Below, in pieces: positions 8,886 to 16,936 of a stretch of DNA of 64,000 nucleotides. Position 1 is the first letter of the stretch. Each line of letters starts with the position of its first letter. Below the pieces are notes generated by a model. It made no database searches. It had not been told where the DNA came from and saw nothing but the letters and a program-made list of their open reading frames with translations. Source of the stretch: Paucisalibacillus algeriensis (lineage in GTDB: Bacteria; Bacillota; Bacilli; Bacillales; Amphibacillaceae); the NCBI RefSeq assembly GCF_000577245.1, contig NZ_CBYO010000022.1, positions 62,001 to 126,000 on the forward strand, read 5' to 3'. The position numbers and the translations under genes are program-made.

Positions 8886-9830
8886 ATGGCTAAAAGTTTG
8901 AAAAATGGTAATATAAGTACAAGTAAATTAGAAAAAGGTGAATTTATGGTGACGATTACAGAAGGATTTGTTCCAGTAACAGGAGGGAAGGTTTGGTATC
9001 AACGGCATGATTATAATACGAAAAATGCACCAGTCATTGTTCTACATGGTGGGCCTGGTTCATCTCACTGGTCACTGCAAGGTTTGAAGGAATTAGCTGA
9101 TATTAGACCGGTTATTTTATATGATCAATTGGGTTGTGGAAAATCAGATCGCCCAAAAGATCCCACCCTCTGGAACATTGAACGATTTGTAGAAGAAGTG
9201 AAGCAATTAAAGGATGGTCTTGGTTTAAATGAATTTCACCTCTTAGGTCATTCCTGGGGTACAACACTTGCAGCAGCTTATTATCTTAAGCACCCGGAAG
9301 GAGTTAAAAGCATAATTTTTTCTAGTCCATGTTTAAGTGCACCTAAATGGGCTGATGATCAAAAACAAAATCTAAGGAATCTTCCAATAAAAATTCAACA
9401 AACCATTGAAGAATGCGAGGAAAATGGTAATACTGATTCTCAAGCATACAAAGAGGCTACTAAAATCTTTAACAACCATTTTGTTTGTCGTTTACCAGAA
9501 TCAGAAAGACCAGCCTTCCTGAAAGAAGGATCTAAGTATAGAAACTCTGAAATCTATAATATGATGTGGGGTGCATCGGAATTTGATGTTGCTGGTAACT
9601 TAAAGAACTTTGATTGTACACAGGAACTTCATAAGATTGCAGTACCTACTTTATATACTTGTGGCAGATATGATGAGGCTACACCTGAATCCACAGAATA
9701 TTTTAGTAGATTAACACCTAACAGTAAATTTCACGTTTTTGAAAAAAGTGCCCATATGCCATATATTGAAGAAAATGATAAATTCATGAAGGTCATGAAA
9801 GATTTTTTATCTTTAGATACAATTCATTAA
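8886..9830 (+). CDS. Proline iminopeptidase-like alpha/beta hydrolase
   Basis: A perfect AGGAGG at 8874-8879 supports the ATG at 8886. A second start at 8946 (MVTITEGFVPVTGG) matches the usual N-terminus of the family and has its own weaker site (AAAGGTG), so both are possible. The protein has the oxyanion motif HGGPGSSH, the nucleophile elbow GHSWG, the acid in GRYDEATPE and the catalytic His in KSAHMPYIEE, which is the complete triad of the S33 peptidase family. Such enzymes remove N-terminal proline from short peptides in the cytoplasm. Related hydrolases act on other amino-acid amides or esters, so the exact substrate is not certain. It is a single-gene unit ending in a hairpin. Confidence 0.85.
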   Translation: MAKSLKNGNISTSKLEKGEFMVTITEGFVPVTGGKVWYQRHDYNTKNAPVIVLHGGPGSSHWSLQGLKELADIRPVILYDQLGCGKSDRPKDPTLWNIERFVEEVKQLKDGLGLNEFHLLGHSWGTTLAAAYYLKHPEGVKSIIFSSPCLSAPKWADDQKQNLRNLPIKIQQTIEECEENGNTDSQAYKEATKIFNNHFVCRLPESERPAFLKEGSKYRNSEIYNMMWGASEFDVAGNLKNFDCTQELHKIAVPTLYTCGRYDEATPESTEYFSRLTPNSKFHVFEKSAHMPYIEENDKFMKVMKDFLSLDTIH

Positions 9831-9857
9831 AAAGAAAGCAAGCCACTCTAATGATAA

Positions 9858-9894
9858 AGAGATGGGTCTAGTAAATTAAACTAGTTCCATCTCT
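9858..9894 (+). terminator. Probable terminator of the iminopeptidase gene
   Basis: AGAGATGGGTCTAGT and ACTAGTTCCATCTCT pair with two mismatches around a 7-nt loop. The T run afterwards is short, so efficiency is uncertain. Confidence 0.55.
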
Positions 9895-9999
9895 TCTTAA
9901 AACACTTCATCCTTCTAAAGATTACAATATTCAATATATGTCTATTACCACTGTAATCTTCCTCAGGTATTCACAGGAGCAGAAATCAAATTGTGCATC

Positions 10000-10863
10000 T
10001 TATTTTGCTAAATAAGTAACTAACCCCGGCAACCAATCTTGAAGATTTGTAAATTCATATCCTATTTTTGCTGCTCTCTCATTACTTAATGTCCATGTTT
10101 CCTTAATAGCATATGGAGACTCTAACTGCTCATTGGTTGTTACTCCTAGCTCATTCCCTGTCTTATCTGATATCAATTTCACCAACTCTCCCATTGTTAT
10201 AAAACCATTTGCACATACATTAATAGGACCTGTAAAATCGATATCTGCAACCCACGATAAAAACTCCCCTGCTTCCTTTTGATGAACAAAACACATTTCG
10301 GCTTCAAGATTTGGGAAATATACCTTTTTTCCTTCTTTTGCACTCATTACATAATGTAATAACCTCTCTGTATAATCATGCTCACCAAGTACAATAGGAA
10401 TCCTCATTGCCACAACCGGAAAATCTGTTTTTTGGAAAAAGTATGCTTCCGCTTGTCTTTTCCCCTCTTGATATGAAACCTCTTGACGGTCTACCATTTT
10501 TAAATCGTATGTATAAGGATCAAATACTTCTTCAGCCATATTCACTCCGTAATCATAGACTGATAATGTTGACGTGAATACATAGCGTTGGATTTTTCCT
10601 TCTAGCGTACTAGCAATAATCTCCGCGTCTTTGGAAGAAAAACATAACTGATCAAACACTACATCCCATTCCTTATCTTTAACAGCATTCTCTACTGATG
10701 GTTTGTCAAATCTATCAACTTTTATACGTTCCACCTTGTTGCCAAATGGATCTCGACTATTTTGTCTAGTAGCAATTGTTACTTTAACCCCTTTTGCTAA
10801 TAGTGCCTCTACCAGATTTACACCGAAAAATCTAGTACCACCAAATACCAATGCTGTTTTCAT
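10000..10863 (-). CDS. NAD-dependent epimerase/reductase (extended SDR)
   Basis: The 287-residue protein opens with a Rossmann nucleotide-binding motif, GGTRFFG at residues 8-14. It continues with an acidic region near 73 and a TSTLSVYDYG segment near residues 96-105, where extended SDRs keep their Ser and Tyr. The Tyr-x3-Lys of active epimerases reappears as YQEGK near 131. Relatives reduce or epimerise nucleotide sugars or act as isoflavone-reductase-like enzymes; the substrate cannot be read from sequence. It stands alone on the minus strand. The next gene in its direction is convergent, and about 170 bp without a gene lie beyond its 3' end. Confidence 0.75.
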   Translation of the reverse strand: MKTALVFGGTRFFGVNLVEALLAKGVKVTIATRQNSRDPFGNKVERIKVDRFDKPSVENAVKDKEWDVVFDQLCFSSKDAEIIASTLEGKIQRYVFTSTLSVYDYGVNMAEEVFDPYTYDLKMVDRQEVSYQEGKRQAEAYFFQKTDFPVVAMRIPIVLGEHDYTERLLHYVMSAKEGKKVYFPNLEAEMCFVHQKEAGEFLSWVADIDFTGPINVCANGFITMGELVKLISDKTGNELGVTTNEQLESPYAIKETWTLSNERAAKIGYEFTNLQDWLPGLVTYLAK

Positions 10864-10987
10864 AAAGAATCTCTCCCTTTTGTTTCTTTATATTTTATCA
10901 TGTATGAATTATAAAATAACTATATAATATTTGGCATCCATCAATATATTTATTTCACCGATCCAACAGGTTGTCCAATTGATAAAT

Positions 10988-11013
10988 AAAAAAACTCCAT
11001 AAGATTCAGGAGT
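10988..11013 (-). terminator. Terminator of the small gene at 11014
   Basis: On the minus strand AAACTCC and GGAGTTT form a stem, followed by a T run (TTTTTTTA). It abuts the stop codon at 11014. Confidence 0.75.
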
Positions 11014-11172
11014 TTAACTTACTTTTCTACTTCTAAACAGTTGAACGGAAGATTGCTGTTTTAATGTTTCAAGCTTTTTGCTTTTCTTCCCAGTTAGATT
11101 ACTAGCATAGGCATATTGTCTCAATTCCTTCATCTTTTCTTCCACTAACATTCTATTTATATCATAATACAT
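11014..11172 (-). CDS. Small hypothetical protein, 52 residues
   Basis: The start is placed at 11172 (MYYDINRMLVEEKMKELRQY) because GGGAGGAAACAAC stands directly before this ATG; the longer in-frame reading to 11259 has no such site. The product is a short, charged, mostly helical peptide with a basic tail (TGKKSKKLETLKQQ, then LFRSRKVS). No membrane segment, cysteine pair or known domain is visible. The strong ribosome binding site and the adjoining terminator argue that it is a real gene. The function is unknown. Confidence 0.6.
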   Translation of the reverse strand: MYYDINRMLVEEKMKELRQYAYASNLTGKKSKKLETLKQQSSVQLFRSRKVS

Positions 11173-11257
11173 GTTGTTTCCTCCCTCGATTTTCTTACTA
11201 TTATCATACTCACTTTGAATAATATTAACCTCGGGACCGCGACCGATTTTTCCACAC

Positions 11258-11283
11258 AAAAAAACCCTACTATTACTGTAGGG
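11258..11283 (-). terminator. Terminator downstream of the MFS/MarR operon
   Basis: On the minus strand CCCTAC and GTAGGG enclose AGTAATA-like loop bases and are followed by TTTTTTTG. It lies 35 bp past the MFS stop at 11318. Confidence 0.7.
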
Positions 11284-11317
11284 ATTTTCAGACTAAAGAC
11301 TGAAACCAAGCCATTAG

Positions 11318-12529
11318 TTACATATTTTCTACCGGTACTTGCTGTTCTACATTACTTTTTCTTCCTTGCAATGATTGCTGTATGATAAACATACCTAGAA
11401 CGATAATAAGTAATACAGCACAACATATATATAACACTTGGAAGTTAAACATTGCAACAATCATTCCTAGCACATAAGATCCTGTTGCAATTCCAATGTC
11501 CCAGAAAATATAGAATGTAGCTGTTGCGTGACCACTTCGACCTGGTCCACCAGCTTGAATACACATGGTTTGGAAGCTTGGTAGTAAAGATCCACTTCCT
11601 AAGCCAATAATACCAGCTGCAACAAGGAACATCCACGGAGAATTCGTAAATCCTAGTATTACTAAACCAATACTAAAGATTAGAAGACATGGAATAATTA
11701 CATATTTTGGTCCTTTCACATCAAATAATTGACCTAGGGATGGACGAGCTAATATCATAACCACCGCAAAGACAACGAAGAAATAGCTCGCAACACTTGC
11801 TAAATTGTTTGTCTCTGCAAATACACTAACATACGATAGGATGCTAGAATATGAAATACCAACAAATAAACTAATGAATGCAATAGGTAATGCCTTCACT
11901 TCTACTAACTTATGGATTGAAAACTTCTTCTCTATCACTTTTGTAGCCGGGTAAGCTATTTTTGGTACCTTTACTTGTATCGCACACACGAGACTGATTA
12001 ATATAATGAAACTTACAAGAATAAATAGTAGTTTAAACGAAATAAATTGAATTAGTGTTAAGCCCAAAAACGGGCCTACTACCATTGCAATGTTTGTCGC
12101 CATTGCAAAGTAACCAAGCCCAGCACCTTTTCTTTCATTTGGAACAACATCAGCGGCAATGGCACTAACTACAGTAGTTAAGACACCAAAAGAAAGTCCA
12201 TGAAGGAATCTAAGAATCATTAACCCCATAAAACTATCAATCATAAAATAAAAAAACATGGTACCTGTAAACAAGCCCGTGCTCCACATTAACGTTCTTT
12301 TCTTACCTGCTTTTTCGATTAGATTACCAGAGATTGGTCTCATGATAATGGCGGCAATTAGCATAATCGTTACCACTAAACCGCCCTCTGCTTCTGTGCC
12401 ACCTATTTCCTTCATTACATATATTGGTAGCGTTGTAAGTAATGTATAAAATCCAATAAATACAATAAATTGAACCAATGAAATATTAATAAAATCCTTT
12501 GTCCAGATTATACCTTTTTGATGATTCAT
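11318..12529 (-). CDS. MFS drug-efflux-type transporter (YwoG-like)
   Basis: This 403-residue protein has twelve predicted membrane helices. The major facilitator loop between helices 2 and 3 reads GNLIEKAGKKRTL, near residues 68-80. The motif GLSFGVLTTVVSAIAADVVP around residue 115 and GLGSGSLLPSFQT in helix 9-10 are typical of the 12-helix drug/H+ antiporter group. A MarR gene lies 15 bp upstream in the same direction, which matches ywoH-ywoG of B. subtilis. The inferred role is export of a toxic small molecule under control of that MarR protein. The substrate is unknown. Confidence 0.85.
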   Translation of the reverse strand: MNHQKGIIWTKDFINISLVQFIVFIGFYTLLTTLPIYVMKEIGGTEAEGGLVVTIMLIAAIIMRPISGNLIEKAGKKRTLMWSTGLFTGTMFFYFMIDSFMGLMILRFLHGLSFGVLTTVVSAIAADVVPNERKGAGLGYFAMATNIAMVVGPFLGLTLIQFISFKLLFILVSFIILISLVCAIQVKVPKIAYPATKVIEKKFSIHKLVEVKALPIAFISLFVGISYSSILSYVSVFAETNNLASVASYFFVVFAVVMILARPSLGQLFDVKGPKYVIIPCLLIFSIGLVILGFTNSPWMFLVAAGIIGLGSGSLLPSFQTMCIQAGGPGRSGHATATFYIFWDIGIATGSYVLGMIVAMFNFQVLYICCAVLLIIVLGMFIIQQSLQGRKSNVEQQVPVENM

Positions 12530-12544
12530 GCTGTTATTTCCCCT

Positions 12545-12946
12545 TTATTCCAACTTTTGTAGTAACTTAAGTAATATTTCTTTTTCCTGTTCCGATAAGT
12601 TGAAGAGTACTTTCTCTTCATGAATGGAAAAAGTATTTTCAATTTCCTTATATTTATCTTTTGCCTCTGTCGTTAGTTCAATGTAACGCTCGCGACGGTC
12701 TTGTCCTTCCACTCTTCTAATCCACCTATTTTCTTCCATTCGCTTTACGGTACGTGTTATGGTTGGAGCATTTACATGGAAATAATTCATGATCTCCTTT
12801 TGAGTTTTCGTGCCATTTTTATATAAATAGTACATAATGGACCATTGTGAATTATATAAGCCGTGTTGCTGTAAACTTTCATTTAATTTTTTGTTTATAT
12901 ACCGAACGCGTTGATTCAATAAATGGAGCAAATCTTGATTTAACAT
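12545..12946 (-). CDS. MarR-family transcriptional regulator (YwoH-like)
   Basis: The start is set at 12946 (MLNQDLLHLLNQ), which has a G-rich site (TGGGGGTT) upstream; the longer reading from 12985 would begin inside the operator. The 133-residue protein has the MarR winged helix: helices around residues 45-75 (TQKEIMNYFHVNAPTITRTV) and the wing RRVEGQDRRERYIELT with its conserved DxRxR pattern. It is co-transcribed with the MFS pump 15 bp downstream. A perfect 12-bp palindrome just before the start, beside a TATAAT box, points to autorepression of the two-gene operon. Confidence 0.88.
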   Translation of the reverse strand: MLNQDLLHLLNQRVRYINKKLNESLQQHGLYNSQWSIMYYLYKNGTKTQKEIMNYFHVNAPTITRTVKRMEENRWIRRVEGQDRRERYIELTTEAKDKYKEIENTFSIHEEKVLFNLSEQEKEILLKLLQKLE

Positions 12947-12962
12947 GCCAACCCCCAAATAG

Positions 12963-12974
12963 TTACCTAGGTAA
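12963..12974. promoter_or_regulatory. MarR operator palindrome
   Basis: TTACCTAGGTAA is a perfect 12-bp palindrome 16 bp upstream of the marR start. A TATAAT -10 box for the minus strand lies at 12991-12996, so the palindrome falls just downstream of the expected transcription start, where a bound MarR dimer would block RNA polymerase. Confidence 0.7.
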
Positions 12975-13159
12975 TTATTTTGCAATAGTAATTATACTAC
13001 ACTTTTTCCCTACTTTTGTAAAGGTGTTTTTTATTAACGAATGCATTGTATCTTGTTCAACAAAACTAGTCCTTTTTCTCGACACAATGTGACAAACTTT
13101 ATAAGGATTGTCTGATATTATGGTGAAAATAATGAATAAATAGAGTTGGGAGAGGCGAC

Positions 13160-13987
13160 ATGGAGAGAATTTTTGGACCTTTTAGAATGGATATAGACTT
13201 TTCTGATAGACAACAATCGATTATTGCTGAACAAAAGCAGGATGACCTTTGTTTTTATCGTTTTATTGGTGGGAATCCAAGTGAGATACAAGAGCTACCG
13301 AAAAAGCTCCAATCACTGAGGGAACGAAAACCCCTTCTAATTGGCGTCTTTCGGTTTCCATTTCGATTTGAGGGCAAGAGAAGACAAATGACAGCTAGGG
13401 AACAGTACTATATTATGAAGGAATTCTGTGATGCGGTGATTTTCTTTGAAAGTGATGGACTAATGGAAACTATTGATCCTACAACACCAATTCATGAAGC
13501 AAGAGAAGTATTTGATACAATTGAGGAACTCACAATCAAAGCATTAAGAGAAATGATTGATGAAACAGGTAAAGTAAATATAGATTATCAAGATATTAAA
13601 TCATTTATATATCAAAAAAGAGGCCCATTGTTCTTACACACTATTGAAGGAAGAAATTTTGATGAACCATTAAAACATTTAATTCAGACACCATATTTAC
13701 CAAAGGATTTTACGGAAGCAGAGCAACTTATTATTAATATTGGATACACACGAGATGTAGATATGGAAACATTTAGGCAAATAAATTTACGATTAAATGA
13801 TTTATTCGATAAAGCTGAGTTATTTAAAATAGGTTCCTATTTTATGGACGAGCCCGGTCAGCGATTTATAATCACAATGCTTGTAAATGGGCTGAAAGAC
13901 CCGGTTGAGATGCCGGAAGCTGTAATAAAAAAGCCTTCTAGCAAATATAAGAATTTTATTCGGAAGTGGTTAGTTGAGAATCGTTAA
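13160..13987 (+). CDS. FtsZ-derived protein lacking the GTP-binding half
   Basis: From about residue 58 this 275-residue protein follows FtsZ closely in order and spacing. PLLIGVFRFPFRFEGKRR matches the FtsZ strand ending in RPFxFEGxxR. NIDYQDIK (140-147) matches the T7 synergy loop NxDFADVK with both aspartates kept. The segment near 150-165 matches the start of the FtsZ C-terminal domain, and FKIGSYFMDE...IITMLVNGL (222-245) matches its last strands. The tubulin signature GGGTGTG is replaced by GGNPSEIQ at 37-44, and the T1-T3 nucleotide loops are absent. The tail is short and basic (SKYKNFIRKWLVENR) instead of the usual linker and conserved peptide. It should not bind GTP by itself but might dock on FtsZ through the T7 face; that is inference. 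A GGGAGAGG site precedes the ATG. Confidence 0.75.
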   Translation: MERIFGPFRMDIDFSDRQQSIIAEQKQDDLCFYRFIGGNPSEIQELPKKLQSLRERKPLLIGVFRFPFRFEGKRRQMTAREQYYIMKEFCDAVIFFESDGLMETIDPTTPIHEAREVFDTIEELTIKALREMIDETGKVNIDYQDIKSFIYQKRGPLFLHTIEGRNFDEPLKHLIQTPYLPKDFTEAEQLIINIGYTRDVDMETFRQINLRLNDLFDKAELFKIGSYFMDEPGQRFIITMLVNGLKDPVEMPEAVIKKPSSKYKNFIRKWLVENR

Positions 13988-14134
13988 GTTGCTAAAATGT
14001 AGATACAGGACTCATTCTTGATATAATATATTACTACTATCAGTCCTTTAGTATATTATTAAATGTACCCAAAATCCTTATACATTTTTTTGTTCATAAC
14101 CGTTCAAACTAATGTTCAAGGAGGGATTCTTAAA

Positions 14135-14221
14135 ATGAAAGACAAAAAGAAAAAGCACAAAAGTAAAAAGGAACTTAACGATATGAAAGGTAAAGAAAGA
14201 TATCCTAAAAACAGACAATAA
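14135..14221 (+). CDS. Very small basic protein, 28 residues
   Basis: An excellent AAGGAGG at 14118-14124 stands ten bases before the ATG. The reading frame encodes MKDKKKKHKSKKELNDMKGK plus a short tail, about half lysine/arginine/histidine. A hairpin terminator follows at once. Bacillaceae carry many tiny basic proteins of this kind, some packed in spores, but I cannot name the family. The site spacing and terminator support expression. Confidence 0.55.
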   Translation: MKDKKKKHKSKKELNDMKGKERYPKNRQ

Positions 14222-14228
14222 CATGGAT

Positions 14229-14263
14229 GGGCAGTTCCTCAATAGAAGTGGACTGTCCATTTG
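14229..14263 (+). terminator. Hairpin terminator of the small basic gene
   Basis: GGGCAGTTCC pairs with GGACTGTCC with a single bulged T around an 11-nt loop. It begins eight bases after the stop codon; the T run is weak (ATTTG). Confidence 0.55.
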
Positions 14264-14281
14264 CTTGTAAGTTTTATTATT

Positions 14282-14533
14282 ATGGGTTTTACCACTCCAG
14301 GAATAGACACTCTCGGAGAAGGAAAACTACTAGGATTTAATGCGCTCTTGGCATATGGCTCTACATTAGTTGACGAATTAATTGTTTATTTGTAGCGAAA
14401 TCACTTTAACCATCATTTTTAAACGGACAAGCGTTAAAATCTTTTGCTGATCCTAGTGAAGGTTCCTCGTAATGTTACAGGTGATGGCGCGCAATTACAT
14501 CCATTGTCAATACAGTTTACAAAAGATGATTAA
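14282..14533 (+). pseudogene. Unidentified decayed coding remnant
   Basis: A 37-codon open segment (14282-14395, MGFTTPGIDTLGEGKLLGFN...) ends at TAG. A second open segment near 14450-14533, in another frame, reads NVTGDGAQLHPLSIQFTKDD and ends at TAA. Both look like protein sequence instead of random translation, but the frames are broken by stops between them and there is no ribosome binding site. I could not match either piece to a family. This is the only content I see in the 445 bp between 14222 and 14667 apart from hairpins and the promoter of the next gene. Confidence 0.35.
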
Positions 14534-14559
14534 AAAAATCTTTGTGGAAAATTTTCTGC

Positions 14560-14616
14560 AAAAAGTGACACTTCTCTCCTAAAAGCGGGACTTTAGAGGG
14601 GACTGTCACTTTTTTC
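14560..14616. terminator. Long GTGACA/TGTCAC hairpin with T run
   Basis: AAAAGTGACA pairs with TGTCACTTTT across a GC-rich inner region (CTCTCCT and AGAGGGG also face each other), followed by TTTTTC. It is a strong stem and belongs to the same type as other GTGCC/GTGACA hairpins in this window. Confidence 0.6.
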
Positions 14617-14667
14617 TATGATATAATTTCCATATAAAACTCTAATCCCCTATAAAGGAGATGTGAC

Positions 14668-15267
14668 ATGGTCCAACAGGTTAGCGAATTTTTTGAAGAC
14701 TTTGGATATATAGGGATATTTATACATTCTTTCATCGATGCAATTATTTTCCCTATTCCCGCATTTTTTACCCAAGTTTCTCTCAGTATGTTAGACCCTC
14801 ATTCTGCAATTTGGCTAGCAACTGTTGGTTATATTGCCTGTTTATTAGGTACCCCTGTTGGTTATTTAATAGGAAAAAAACTAGGAGAACCAGTTTTACA
14901 TAAATTTCTGAAACCCAAATGGGTTGAAAAAGCAACTGAATCCTTTACTCGCAATGGAGAGGCAGCAATTCTAATCGGCGCTTTTACACCAATCCCTTTT
15001 AAGGTTTTTACTATTCTATCAGGTTGTTTTCATTATTCTGTTTGGAAATTAATCGGATATGCTGCAATCGGACGAGCTGTTAAATTTTATGTGGTAGGCA
15101 TAGCTTTTTACTTATTTGGCCAAGCATCCGAAGAGTTTGTTACACAATATCTTACTTATTTCATGGCAGGAATAGCGGTTATACTGTTAGCCCTTTTTTA
15201 TTTTAAAAAGAAGCTAGTTAAAAAGAAGAAGCAACGACCAGAAAGACAAGAAAACGTTGTAGGATAA
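14668..15267 (+). CDS. VTT/DedA-family membrane protein
   Basis: This 199-residue integral membrane protein has the VTT (DedA, SNARE-associated) pattern: a re-entrant N-terminal region (FIDAIIFPIPAFFTQVSLSM), a GTPVGYLIGKKLGEP segment near residues 70-82, then FTPIPFKVFTILSGC near 112-126, where the conserved arginine of classic DedA is replaced by lysine. The C-terminus is strongly basic (KKKLVKKKKQRPERQ). DedA relatives act in lipid carrier recycling and membrane homeostasis. AAAGGAG precedes the ATG and a TATAAT box lies near 14622. A hairpin with long A and T tracts ends the unit. Confidence 0.85.
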   Translation: MVQQVSEFFEDFGYIGIFIHSFIDAIIFPIPAFFTQVSLSMLDPHSAIWLATVGYIACLLGTPVGYLIGKKLGEPVLHKFLKPKWVEKATESFTRNGEAAILIGAFTPIPFKVFTILSGCFHYSVWKLIGYAAIGRAVKFYVVGIAFYLFGQASEEFVTQYLTYFMAGIAVILLALFYFKKKLVKKKKQRPERQENVVG

Positions 15268-15270
15268 TAG

Positions 15271-15306
15271 AAAAAAAGGCAGGATATTCCATTCCAGCCT
15301 TTTTTT
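15271..15306. terminator. Bidirectional terminator between VTT gene and glycerate kinase
   Basis: AAAAAAAGGC and GCCTTTTTTT flank an inner GGATATTCCATTCC region. A and T tracts on both sides allow it to serve the convergent genes on each strand. Confidence 0.8.
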
Positions 15307-15315
15307 GATGCACTA

Positions 15316-16461
15316 TTACTTTTCACTTACTGCTTTTACTAACCTAAATACCTGACTAGTTACAAATCTTAAGTTTGCATATGTCGTTGGAGTATCCATC
15401 GCCTCTCTGATTGACATTGGTCTATTAACAATTGAAAAGCAAGCTGTCAGGCCATTATTATTCAATGAAAGATTTTCTTGCTCTATTCCACCGGCTAGTA
15501 CTATTACTGGAATGTTAAAGGATGAAGCCATTTGTACAATACCACTTGGGGCTTTTCCCATGGATGTTTGGCTGTCTAGCATTCCCTCACCAGTGACAAC
15601 CACATCTACTCCTATGAGCTTTGTTTCTATATCAAAAACATTCAAAATCAGCTCAATACCAGGCTTTAATATCCCGTTGAGAAACCCAGAAAATGCAGCA
15701 CCAAGACCGCCAGCCGCTCCAGCACCCTCTATATTTTGTATATCTTTCCCCATATCGCGTGACACTATCGAAGCAAACTTGCTTAAACCAGCGTCTAATT
15801 GTTTGACCATCTCCGGAGTAGCTCCTTTTTGAGGTCCAAAAATATATGCGGCACCATTTTCCCCATATAGAAAATTCCGTACATCACATGCAACATGAAA
15901 GGTACAGTCCTTCAGAAGTGGGTGAACATTCCCGACCCTAATGCTTTCAATTGATGCTAGTTCCCGACCACCAAATGATACCGCTTCGCCATTTCTATCT
16001 AGAAAACAAAAACCAAGTGCTTGAAGCATCCCAACACCCGCATCATTTGTTTAACTCCCCCCCAGTCCTATAATAAATTCTCTGCATCCATTTACCATTG
16101 CGTCCATGATAAGCTCACCAACGCCGTATGTCGTGGTGATCATAGGATTCATTTCATCTTTCGATAATAATGGAAGTCCACAGGCAGCAGCTACCTCAAT
16201 ATAGGCTGTGTTACCATCCTTGGAAGTTCCATAGGAAGCTTTAACCTTCTCTCCTAATGGACCAACAACCTCCTTCTCCATTATCCGGCCACCAGTAGCA
16301 CATACTAGCGCTTCTACAGTTCCTTCTCCACCATCGGCAAGTGGCATTGTAAGGATATCAGCATTCAGATAGACCTCTCTTATCCCATCTGATATAGCTT
16401 CACTGCCATGCATAGATGATATGCTACCTTTAAATGAGTCAATTGCAATAAGTATTCTCAT
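15316..16461 (-). pseudogene. glxK: Glycerate kinase broken by one in-frame TAA
   Basis: Two open segments, 16461-16051 and 16050-15316, lie in the same frame and together give about 381 residues, the normal length of glycerate kinase (GlxK/GarK family, glycerate to phosphoglycerate). The first starts MRILIAIDSFKGSISSMHGS and ends GCREFIIGLGGS; the family continues ATNDAGVGMLQALG, and here the codon after Ser is TAA followed by TNDAGVGMLQALG. So a nonsense codon replaces the Ala/Ser of the conserved GGSxTND motif. No indel is needed. The downstream part could restart at 16029 but would lack the N-terminal domain. A run of seven G beside the stop makes a sequencing check worthwhile. Confidence 0.85.
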
Positions 16462-16635
16462 GAAACAGCACCCCTAAAATATACGTAAGTACAAAGGAAT
16501 TGTCCTCTATACCAATAATATTACATTAGGAATGAAGTTAAGAGTACATGTTTTGCTAATAGTATCCCCATATTACCATTGAATTTAAAGGCACCCTTAC
16601 CAAATTTAAAACAATTCTAATTTCCTTATGTAACC

Positions 16636-16848
16636 TCAGTCCGAATGAATGGAGTAATGTAATACATCTGCTTCTTTATCCCATTCAACTGAAACATGTA
16701 TTTCCTCTCCTTTACTATTTTTCACAACAAAACTAGGATCACCATGTTCCCCTGCTATTTTTAACTGCTCTTCAAATATTTGTGTCACATCCTCGCCTAA
16801 TAGATCATTTAATTGTTGAATTGTTTGTTCCTGGTTAAGATTATTCAT
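16636..16848 (-). CDS. Small acidic hypothetical protein, 70 residues
   Basis: TAAGGAGAAAACCAG stands right before the ATG at 16848. The product has a helical acidic N-terminus (NLNQEQTIQQLNDLLGEDV, then FEEQLKIAGEHGDPSFVV) and a short beta-rich C-terminus (EIHVSVEWDKEADVLHYSIH). No membrane helix, cysteine or catalytic motif is seen, and I do not recognise the family. It is a free-standing gene in a stretch of tiny minus-strand genes. Confidence 0.65.
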   Translation of the reverse strand: MNNLNQEQTIQQLNDLLGEDVTQIFEEQLKIAGEHGDPSFVVKNSKGEEIHVSVEWDKEADVLHYSIHSD

Positions 16849-16904
16849 CTGGTTTTCTCCTTACATTATGTTTTAAACAGATCATTTTTTAACTAATAAT
16901 TTAA

Positions 16905-16932
16905 TCGGGGCTAGATCTCACTAGTCCCCGGA
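16905..16932 (-). terminator. Terminator of the tiny-gene pair 17246-16937
   Basis: On the minus strand GGGGACTAG and CTAGCCCC form a stem around TGAGAT, five bases past the stop codon at 16937. Confidence 0.6.
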
Positions 16933-16936
16933 TTGA

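Noticed and set aside
13160-13987. Call of the FtsZ-like gene as a plain pseudogene of ftsZ
   Set aside because: The frame is intact, has its own start, ribosome binding site and unique N- and C-termini, and no adjacent ftsZ remnants exist.
15316-16461. Two separate genes for the two halves of glycerate kinase
   Set aside because: The halves are in one frame joined by a single stop codon within a conserved motif, so one broken gene fits better.
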